Assembly (NCBI GenBank): GCA_946887045.1 | Contig: CAMPKC010000005.1 | Location: 81,432-145,431 of the forward strand | From: an uncultured Sphingobacteriaceae bacterium | GTDB lineage: Bacteria > Bacteroidota > Bacteroidia > Sphingobacteriales > Sphingobacteriaceae | Reading direction: 5' to 3' | Length of the DNA: 64,000 nucleotides | Shown: positions 57,656-64,000 of the stretch, in pieces | Layout of the letters: each line of letters begins with the position of its first letter | Position numbering within the stretch: position 1 is the first letter of the stretch | Notes under the pieces: generated by a model | The model's database searches: none | What the model saw: only the letters and a program-made list of their open reading frames with translations | Told to the model about the DNA's origin: nothing | Program-made: the position numbers and the translations under genes

Positions 57656-58520
57656 TTGAATTAAAGGTTACTTCAAATATACTTCCGGCTGACCGGTTGT
57701 TTTTAACTTTTATATGTGCCTGATGATTATCCAGCACTTGCTTTACAATGTATAAGCCTAATCCTGTCCCCTTTGTTTTCCTTGTATCCTCACTGCCTAC
57801 ACGATAAAACTTATCAAATATGCGCAGTTTTTCTTCATCACTAATACCAATTCCTTTATCGGCGACGGAAAAACGAATAAAATTACTTTCCCGTTGCAAC
57901 TCCACCACGATTTCTTCGCAGGGTGGCGAATATTTCACTGCATTTTCTATGAGATTTGACACCGCAAGGGTTAAGGCGAACTTATCGCCTGTCAGATAAA
58001 TCCCAGGTTCTATATTGCACTTAATTGTTTGAGTGCTACAGGTATGAATCTGCAATCGCTCTGCAACTTTCGATACCAACTCTGACAAATCGAAATGCTC
58101 CTTTGGAAACGAGTAGGAACGGCTTTCGATTCTTGTTGCGATCAGCATATTTTCAACCAGATCATCTAGTCGTTCAATATCCTTCAACGAATTTTTAAGA
58201 AAAGCCTCGATTTTCACGCGATCTAACTCTCGCTTAAGAATCGTTTGGATATATAATTTGATAGATGCCAGTGGCGACTTTAATTCATGTGTAACAGAGA
58301 GTAAAAAGTTCTTCTGCTGATCGTGAAGCTTGCGCTCTTTTTTTATAGTTTTTTGCAGATAATACGCACCCGAAATGAATATCAGAAGAAATACAGCGCC
58401 CTCGCTTAAAATCATTGTTTTCTTTTCCGGACGTTCCGCGATAAGCAACGAGGCCCACCATACAAGTTCGATCAGAACATAGATGGATAGAAAATAAAAT
58501 ATAACCAGCGGTTTCTTCAT
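57645..58520 (-). CDS. Small sensor histidine kinase, intramembrane-sensing type
   Basis: A 291-residue kinase. Two membrane helices (about 5-27 and 37-55) are joined by a loop of only about ten residues, so there is no extracytoplasmic sensor domain. The HisKA motif is SVTHELKSPLA with phospho-acceptor His78. The ATPase domain has the N box NLIENAVKY, the G1 DKGIGISDEEK and the G2 GTGLGLYIVK. It overlaps the response regulator by 11 bp and follows hemL by 38 bp, within the heme operon. Confidence 0.94.
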   Translation of the reverse strand: MKKPLVIFYFLSIYVLIELVWWASLLIAERPEKKTMILSEGAVFLLIFISGAYYLQKTIKKERKLHDQQKNFLLSVTHELKSPLASIKLYIQTILKRELDRVKIEAFLKNSLKDIERLDDLVENMLIATRIESRSYSFPKEHFDLSELVSKVAERLQIHTCSTQTIKCNIEPGIYLTGDKFALTLAVSNLIENAVKYSPPCEEIVVELQRESNFIRFSVADKGIGISDEEKLRIFDKFYRVGSEDTRKTKGTGLGLYIVKQVLDNHQAHIKVKNNRSAGSIFEVTFNSNGS

Positions 58521-58558
58521 CTTATTAATGCTTACAGGTTCAGACAGGCTTGAAATAA

Positions 58559-59926
58559 TTAGTTTTTCCTGAACACTATATCTAAGCTATCAAAAATTGC
58601 CCGTTTAGTTTTTTCAAGCTCCGTTTTATTGTGAGCTGATGATACAAAGCCTACCTCATAACCCGAAGGTCCTAAATAAATACCGCGGTTCAACAATTCG
58701 CGATGAAATATTTTGAACTTTTCCATACTTGACGCATCAATATCCTCTGCAGTTTGAATGTTTTTATCCGTAAAGGCAAACCAAAATATTGATCCTATAG
58801 AGAACACCTTAAATTTATAGTTTTTCGCTGTAGCAAAACGTTGGATAGACTCTGTAAATTCGTGAGTTTTGCTATTTAAGTCTTTATAGAACCCGGATTT
58901 AAGTAGTTCCGTCATTTGCCCGATTCCAGCAGCCATTGCAACCGGATTTCCAGACAAGGTTCCTGCCTGATAGACCGCTCCGTCAGGAGAAATATTACTC
59001 ATGATTTCTGCCGAAGCTCCATACATTCCCACTGGCAGGCCCCCACCTATTATTTTACCATAGGTAATAATATCCGGCTTAATACCGTAATGTTTAGCTG
59101 CACCTTCAAAACCAAGGCGGAAGCCGGTAATCACTTCATCAAAAATCAACAAACTTTTATTCTTAGTGCTGATATCACGTAAAAACTGCACGAATTCTTT
59201 GTCCTGAATTAGCAAGCCATTGTTAGCAGGAATGCCTTCAATAATTATTGCTGCAATCTGATCAGGAAATTGTTTAAAAGCTTCTTCTATCGCGTTTATA
59301 TCATTCAAGGGAACCACAATAGTCTCATCTGCGAATGACTTAGGTACTCCCGCAGAAGAAGTTTCTCCGAAAGTCACCAATCCTGATCCTGCTTTCACCA
59401 GTAATGAATCAACATGGCCATGATAGCAACCTTCAAATTTTAATATTTTATCTCGTTTTGTGTATCCTCTCGCCAAACGAATGGCAGACATAACTGCCTC
59501 GGTACCAGAACTCACAAAACGAATCTTTTCTATCAGGCTATTATTTTTGAGGATAAGTTCTGCCAGTTCATTTTCCAAAGCAGTAGGAGCACCAAAGCTC
59601 ATCCCTCTTTGCATTACTTCAGTAACTTTCTCTCTTATTTTAGGGTTATTATGGCCTAAAATAAGCGGTCCCCATGAGCAGCAAAAATCAATAAACTGGT
59701 TTCCATCGGCGTCCCACACAAAACAACCATCACCGCGGTCAATAAAAAGTGGGGTACCGTATACAGATTTAAATGCTCTAACAGGAGAATTTACTCCTCC
59801 GGGAAAATAGGTTTTAGATCGTTCGTATAATTCAGCTGATTTTTCACGGGAGATATCTGGCTTTCCGGTTGTAGAAACCGGTCGTTCTTCTTCACTGGAA
59901 AAAATTTTTTTGAGAGAGTCAAGCAT
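58559..59926 (-). CDS. hemL: Glutamate-1-semialdehyde 2,1-aminomutase HemL
   Basis: PLP enzyme making 5-aminolevulinate from glutamate 1-semialdehyde. The 455 residues show YFPGGVNSPVRAF (40-52), FVSSGTEAVMSAIRLAR and the PLP Lys291 in ITYGKIIGGGLPVGMYG. An N-terminal extension of about 25 residues (MLDSLKKIFSSEEERP...) precedes the usual start; an internal start is possible, but no ATG is better placed. A heptad array lies 5 bp before this ATG. Confidence 0.95.
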   Translation of the reverse strand: MLDSLKKIFSSEEERPVSTTGKPDISREKSAELYERSKTYFPGGVNSPVRAFKSVYGTPLFIDRGDGCFVWDADGNQFIDFCCSWGPLILGHNNPKIREKVTEVMQRGMSFGAPTALENELAELILKNNSLIEKIRFVSSGTEAVMSAIRLARGYTKRDKILKFEGCYHGHVDSLLVKAGSGLVTFGETSSAGVPKSFADETIVVPLNDINAIEEAFKQFPDQIAAIIIEGIPANNGLLIQDKEFVQFLRDISTKNKSLLIFDEVITGFRLGFEGAAKHYGIKPDIITYGKIIGGGLPVGMYGASAEIMSNISPDGAVYQAGTLSGNPVAMAAGIGQMTELLKSGFYKDLNSKTHEFTESIQRFATAKNYKFKVFSIGSIFWFAFTDKNIQTAEDIDASSMEKFKIFHRELLNRGIYLGPSGYEVGFVSSAHNKTELEKTKRAIFDSLDIVFRKN

Positions 59927-59931
59927 GGGGT

Positions 59932-59980
59932 AAAATTCAAAAATTAAAATTCAAAAGGCAAAATGAAAAAAGCAAAATAA
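59932..59980. repeat. Heptad array upstream of hemL
   Basis: Seven consecutive 7-mers, every one beginning with AAAA (59932, 59939, 59946, 59953, 59960, 59967, 59974), between hemB and hemL. Confidence 0.85.
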
Positions 59981-60019
59981 CCACGCGGGCTTTTTTATTT
60001 AAAATTTCAACCTTTTACT

Positions 60020-60994
60020 TTATAAAATCATCCACCCTTTTTCAAGGATTTCCTTTGCATGATATGTGATTATAATGTTAGCTCCCGCCCTTGTGAAAGC
60101 ATACATATTTTCCATGGTTACTTTCTGTTCGTCAACCCATCCGGCTTTAGCAGCAGCTTTCACCATCGAGTATTCTCCAGAAACATTGTAACACGCTACA
60201 GGAAGATTAGTGTTTTCCCGGAGGCTTTTTATAACATCAAGATAAGCAAGGGCTGGTTTAACCATTAAAATATCTGCCCCCTCCTGCTCATCTAAAAAAG
60301 CTTCTCTTAATGTTTCTTTGGGATTGCGAAAATCCATCTGGTAAGCCTTTCTGTCGCCTTTATTAGGGGCAGAATCTGCGGCTTCGCGAAATGGCCCGTA
60401 ATAAGCCGATGCAAATTTAATACTGTAGCTCATTATACCCGTATTAACGAAACCATTTGCATCTAATCCGGAACGAATACCCGAAATACGGCCATCCATC
60501 ATATCTGAAGGTGCTATCATATCCGCACCAGCTTGAGCGTGGCTTAAAGCCATCTTTGCCAGTACTTGCACAGTTTCGTCGTTCGCCACGTAATCGTCGT
60601 GCATTATTCCGCAATGACCGTGGGTGGTGTAGGCACAGGTACATACATCCGTAATAACGAACAAATCATCACCAAAGGCTTTCTTAACCTCACGAACAGC
60701 GTTCGCAACAACTGAACTATCGCTGTAAGCAGTACTGGCATTTTCAGACTTCTCCTCCCCTACGCCAAAAAGCAAAATTTTATTTAATCCAAGTTTCAAT
60801 ATTTGTTCAACATCTTTAACCAAAGTGTCAGCAGAAAAATGATTGATACCAGGCATTGCATCGATTGCATTGGCGATATTTTTACCCGGAACGACAAAAT
60901 AAGGATAGATAAACATCTCCTTAGACAGACGTGTCTCGGCTACCATTTCGCGAATTATAGGGGATTTTCTTAATCTTCTTGGACGAATATTCAT
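60020..60994 (-). CDS. hemB: Porphobilinogen synthase (delta-aminolevulinate dehydratase) HemB
   Basis: Condenses two 5-aminolevulinate molecules. ATG 60994 (MNIRPRRLRKSPIIREM) gives 324 residues, the family length; the longer start at 61051 would overlap the hemCD end. Zinc ligands Cys118, Cys120 and Cys128 in DVCTCAYTTHGHCG mark the zinc-dependent type. The Schiff-base lysines are Lys193 (SYSIKFASAYYGPFREA) and Lys246 (LMVKPALAY). It lies 34 bp after hemCD. Confidence 0.97.
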   Translation of the reverse strand: MNIRPRRLRKSPIIREMVAETRLSKEMFIYPYFVVPGKNIANAIDAMPGINHFSADTLVKDVEQILKLGLNKILLFGVGEEKSENASTAYSDSSVVANAVREVKKAFGDDLFVITDVCTCAYTTHGHCGIMHDDYVANDETVQVLAKMALSHAQAGADMIAPSDMMDGRISGIRSGLDANGFVNTGIMSYSIKFASAYYGPFREAADSAPNKGDRKAYQMDFRNPKETLREAFLDEQEGADILMVKPALAYLDVIKSLRENTNLPVACYNVSGEYSMVKAAAKAGWVDEQKVTMENMYAFTRAGANIIITYHAKEILEKGWMIL

Positions 60995-61028
60995 AAATTC
61001 TATTTGAGAATAATTTCCATTGGCCAGG

Positions 61029-62609
61029 TTAAAGACCGAATACCGCTTCAACTAAACCTATTTCGTCCGGAGAATACGGCAAGGTATATTTCATACCCAT
61101 CTCGTCAAACTTTCTTCCTGTAGCTCGACCAATGCAAATCACCTTTTGACCAGGTTCAATTAGATTGTCGACAAAATATGCTTCTACATTGGATGGGCTT
61201 GTAAAGATCAGCACATCGGCAAAAATAGGTTCGATATTATCTTCAATGATAGTTTCGTAGACTGGAAGATCAATGATCTTAGTTCCTGGAGACAGAGCCT
61301 TTTGTATGGTACGCAAAGAGTCTTTAGCACCCGGGAACAATACGTTGCATCCATTAGCCAATTCAGCAAATTCTTTCGCAATATCGGCAGTATCTATTCC
61401 CTCTTCCTCTCCGTTAAACTCAGGAACCCGGCCAAACTTTCTGAGAACATCTTCCGATGCGCGTCCCAGAACACCAAACTTGGTTTTCTTTGAAATTAAA
61501 GGATTTAGGCTGAAAAAGTATTCGATGGCGTTCTTGCTGCTGAAAAAAATCCAGTCCAGATGCTTCAAAATATATGGATCAAGCTTGTTGATCATAGGAA
61601 ACGTGCGAATTAATGATCGTCCGTCTATTTCAATATTATGATTTTCTAAAGCCCGGCGAAAATAACTCATTTCAGAAATACCGCGAGTTATAAAAACTTT
61701 CTTCGGAAGTTTTCTGTCCTTCGCAAACTTAGAAACAATTTTCTCGGCCAGCCCTTCGGTAACATCTGCTTCAATAAAAAGTCTGTCGGGAAAGGAATCG
61801 CCTTCATCTGCTTTTGATGTCCAAACCTGAAACTTACCGCCTTCTTTTCTGCAATAGCAGCCTAAAGGCATATGACAGCCTCCGTTAAAAAGATTTAACA
61901 CTTTCCGTTCAACTGCAATTTCCTCGGCTACAACAGCGTTGTGCAACACCTGCAAGCGCTCAAATAATTCAGTATCATTTTCACGGATTTGGATAGCGAG
62001 CACACCCTGGGCCGGTGAAGGAATAAATTCCATCGGTTCGAGCTCTTCAACGTAAAATTCGCTGAGATCAATTCCCAAACGCTGAACGCCGGCTTTCGCA
62101 ATCATAATGGCGTCATAGTCTTCGTCTCGCAGCTTTTGAATCCGCGTAGGTACGTTTCCGCGAAGATCTTCAACTTCTAAATCAGGACGAAGCGATAATA
62201 ATTGCGCTTTACGACGGTTGGATGATGTACCCACCATGCCTGCAAACTTTAAAGACAATTTTTGCTTGATATCTACACAATCTTTTAATATCAGAAGCAA
62301 TTCATGCGGGTCCTCACGTTCTGAAACTGCGGCGATTATTAAACCCGGTGGATTTTGAGTTGGAAGATCTTTATGAGAATGTACGGCAATGTCGATAGAA
62401 CCGTTTAAAAGTTCTTCTTCTAGCTCTTTGGTAAAAAAGCCCTTGCCCTCTAATTTATCTAAGCGAAGATTAAGAATACTGTCGCCCTGGGTTTTGATTA
62501 CTTTTAGTTCGGCATTTATACCACACTCAGAAAGTCTATCTTTTACATGATTAGCCTGCCAAAGTGCGAGATCGCTGCCTCTTGTACCTATAATGAGTGT
62601 ATTTTTCAC
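61029..62609 (-). CDS. hemC: Fused hydroxymethylbilane synthase / uroporphyrinogen-III synthase (HemC-HemD)
   Basis: A 526-residue fusion of two consecutive heme enzymes. HemC (1-300) has IIGTRGSDLALWQ (6-18), HSHKDLPT (78-84), GTSSNRRKAQL (128-137) and the dipyrromethane-cofactor Cys245 in NGGCHMPLG. HemD (about 303-526) begins KKVFITRGISEMSYFRRAL and shows the class's weak pattern WIFFSSKNAIEYFF and LIFTSPSNVEAYF, then CIGRATGRKFDEMG. The fusion channels hydroxymethylbilane directly to ring closure. No frameshift is seen. hemA is 32 bp upstream. Confidence 0.95.
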   Translation of the reverse strand: MKNTLIIGTRGSDLALWQANHVKDRLSECGINAELKVIKTQGDSILNLRLDKLEGKGFFTKELEEELLNGSIDIAVHSHKDLPTQNPPGLIIAAVSEREDPHELLLILKDCVDIKQKLSLKFAGMVGTSSNRRKAQLLSLRPDLEVEDLRGNVPTRIQKLRDEDYDAIMIAKAGVQRLGIDLSEFYVEELEPMEFIPSPAQGVLAIQIRENDTELFERLQVLHNAVVAEEIAVERKVLNLFNGGCHMPLGCYCRKEGGKFQVWTSKADEGDSFPDRLFIEADVTEGLAEKIVSKFAKDRKLPKKVFITRGISEMSYFRRALENHNIEIDGRSLIRTFPMINKLDPYILKHLDWIFFSSKNAIEYFFSLNPLISKKTKFGVLGRASEDVLRKFGRVPEFNGEEEGIDTADIAKEFAELANGCNVLFPGAKDSLRTIQKALSPGTKIIDLPVYETIIEDNIEPIFADVLIFTSPSNVEAYFVDNLIEPGQKVICIGRATGRKFDEMGMKYTLPYSPDEIGLVEAVFGL

Positions 62610-62641
62610 AATAAAAAGTAAATTGAATAACAGGAAAAAGA

Positions 62642-63868
62642 TTAGCTATTGTTTACCAATATCTCTTTTGCCATAACCATTGGAACGCTAATATATTTCT
62701 TTTCCATATAGTTCATAATCTTTTCAAGCACTTCGCGTGAATTCGTATCCAATTGACCTATATCATTAGCGAAAATAGAATTTACAGCAACGCTTCTGAT
62801 TTCTTTTATTTTTAATGGAACATCTCGCATAGCAAGTTCTATCTGACGCTGCTTCAGTATGGGTTTGAACTCATTTATACTTTCTTCGATAATCTGTTCA
62901 GCATGAACAAGCTCCTGATAACGCTCCTGCATATTTTGATTCGCAACTTCTTGCAATCCCCGAACCTCAATAAAATGAACAGGATTAGAAGCCAATACCT
63001 CCGGGCATGTATCGTTCGGGATAGCAAGATCGACAATTACTTTTTTCTCGGTTTCTCCGATTAAAAGCGAATTGTAGATTTCTTTTGTAATGATAGGGTT
63101 TACAGCGCTTGTACAGGTAATGATTACATCAAAGCCCTTTTTGTAATTCTGCAATTCTGCCAGGCTATAGGCTTCACCTCTTAACTCTGTGGCTAAGGCT
63201 TCCGCATTTTCTAAAGTGCGATTAAAAATGGCGAAGTTTGAATATTTATGTTTTTGAAGGTACTTGCAAATATTTTTATTGGTCTCTCCTGCTCCTATTA
63301 TAAGGATTCTTGAATTGGAGCACATGTTTAGATCACGAAGTTTGCGATATGCAAGGGAGACTACAGAGATGGGATTTTGAGAGATCTTGGTTTTTGTATA
63401 AACTTCTTTAGCTGTTTTAACCACGTGCGCCATAACAATACGCATAAAATCTCCGGTAAAACCAGCCTTTCTACACGTCTCGTACGACTTTCGAACCTGT
63501 GCCAGAATCTCCTTTTCGCCTACAACCAAACTCTCTAAAGAACACGAAACGCGAAGCAGATGGTTAAACGCTTGTTCATCCTCATATGTATTAACTTTGC
63601 TTACGAAGTCATCCAGCTTATCAATCGGAATGCAGAAGTTAAGCGTTTGAATGAACTCTTTTATAAAATCAAATGTTAACTGTTGTGATGCGGAAAAAAC
63701 AAACTCAACTCTGTTACAAGTACCGATATAGAATATCTCAGGGATGTCGAATTTTTCTCGAACGTCATTCAATCTTCCTACTAATGTCTGATTACAGATC
63801 ACCAGTTTTCCCAACTCCTTTAAATCTATCTGCTGATGAGTGAATGCTAAAACTTTTAAATGCTTCAA
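62642..63868 (-). CDS. hemA: Glutamyl-tRNA reductase HemA
   Basis: First step of the C5 heme pathway: reduction of glutamyl-tRNA to glutamate 1-semialdehyde. The 408 residues show the catalytic Cys51 in IGTCNRVEFVF, LLRVSCSLESLVVGEKEIL and the NADPH loop ILIIGAGETNKNICKYL, followed by a C-terminal dimerisation helix. The start is TTG at 63868 (encoding MKHLKVLAFTH); no ATG fits the family N-terminus. First gene of the operon. Confidence 0.95.
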   Translation of the reverse strand: MKHLKVLAFTHQQIDLKELGKLVICNQTLVGRLNDVREKFDIPEIFYIGTCNRVEFVFSASQQLTFDFIKEFIQTLNFCIPIDKLDDFVSKVNTYEDEQAFNHLLRVSCSLESLVVGEKEILAQVRKSYETCRKAGFTGDFMRIVMAHVVKTAKEVYTKTKISQNPISVVSLAYRKLRDLNMCSNSRILIIGAGETNKNICKYLQKHKYSNFAIFNRTLENAEALATELRGEAYSLAELQNYKKGFDVIITCTSAVNPIITKEIYNSLLIGETEKKVIVDLAIPNDTCPEVLASNPVHFIEVRGLQEVANQNMQERYQELVHAEQIIEESINEFKPILKQRQIELAMRDVPLKIKEIRSVAVNSIFANDIGQLDTNSREVLEKIMNYMEKKYISVPMVMAKEILVNNS

Positions 63869-63897
63869 AGCTTGAAAGTATCTTAAAAAACCCGAAA

Positions 63898-63905
63898 CAA
63901 AGGTA
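63898..63905 (-). promoter_or_regulatory. Candidate -7 box of the heme operon
   Basis: TACCTTTG on the minus strand, a perfect TAnnTTTG, 30 bp before the hemA TTG. The -33 region lacks a clear TTTG. Confidence 0.5.
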
Positions 63906-64000
63906 AATAATAAGCGTTCACGCCGTTGTCATTCCTTTGTCAAACAGAAGTATTTAGAACGCTTTTAAATAAAACGCGCCTTTAGAGCGCTGGATAAATA

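Noticed and set aside
59966..59998. Terminator between hemB and hemL
   Set aside because: AAAAAAGC and GCTTTTTT can pair, but the stem is almost all A/T with a 15-nt loop; too weak, and the genes appear to form one operon.

Overview
The window looks like chromosomal DNA of a Bacteroidota bacterium, most likely Sphingobacteriaceae (Pedobacter-like). The grounds are a division/cell-wall cluster without murF, a PASTA-domain FtsI, a Bacteroidota-type FtsL, serine palmitoyltransferase (sphingolipids), an Hc1-type histone, FloA, an ATP synthase operon reduced to atpD-atpC with a short epsilon subunit, promoter -7 boxes of the Bacteroidota form TAnnTTTG, and few Shine-Dalgarno sequences. No phage, transposase or CRISPR was found; this is housekeeping DNA.

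Layout. 0-4.3 kb: the end of a possible ACP-phosphodiesterase-like gene, a YhcH-type lipoprotein, ligA and dapA. 4.4-6.1 kb: histone-like protein and serine palmitoyltransferase. 6.2-22.2 kb (minus): the dcw operon mraZ-rsmH-ftsL-ftsI-murE-mraY-murD-ftsW-murG-murC-ftsQ-ftsA-ftsZ. MurE carries the meso-diaminopimelate DNPR motif, which fits dapA nearby. 22.3-30 kb: pgk, gap, a small charged protein, obg, adk, tRNA-Arg(ACG), floA, an RmlD-like reductase and a pair of small paralogous membrane proteins with a WYAQPWxW motif. 30.2-32.1 kb (plus): atpD-atpC. 32.5-49.4 kb (plus): a branched-chain amino acid cluster ilvD-ilvB-ilvN-ilvC-(ModF-like ABC protein)-leuA-(DUF1801 protein)-leuC-leuD-(citramalate-synthase-like)-leuB, a terminator, a methyltransferase and ilvA. 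49.4-52.7 kb (minus): an orphan ABC ATPase and a sigma factor/putative anti-sigma/outer-membrane protein set. 52.9-54.8 kb: an LTA-synthase-like membrane sulfatase. 54.8-63.9 kb (minus): a heme operon hemA-hemCD-hemB-hemL-histidine kinase-response regulator-TPR membrane protein-hemE-hemJ.

How it works together. The dcw operon makes lipid II and the divisome. The ilv/leu genes supply valine, leucine and isoleucine, with two possible sources of 2-oxobutyrate (IlvA and the citramalate route). The heme operon runs from glutamyl-tRNA to uroporphyrinogen III, then coproporphyrinogen III (HemE), plus the HemJ oxidase, and contains its own small two-component system.

The most unusual signal is not a gene. 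Many junctions between co-transcribed genes carry short arrays whose sequence repeats with an exact 7-bp step. The unit differs from locus to locus, but the phase is strict, and most arrays sit directly upstream of an internal start codon. Other junctions carry palindromic repeats of different kinds. Other notable points are a nested inverted repeat with DnaA-box-like cores between ftsA and ftsZ, two DnaA-box matches upstream of the histone gene, 10-bp-phased MraZ boxes, a ModF-like ABC protein with one degenerate ATP site, and a two-component system inside a heme operon.
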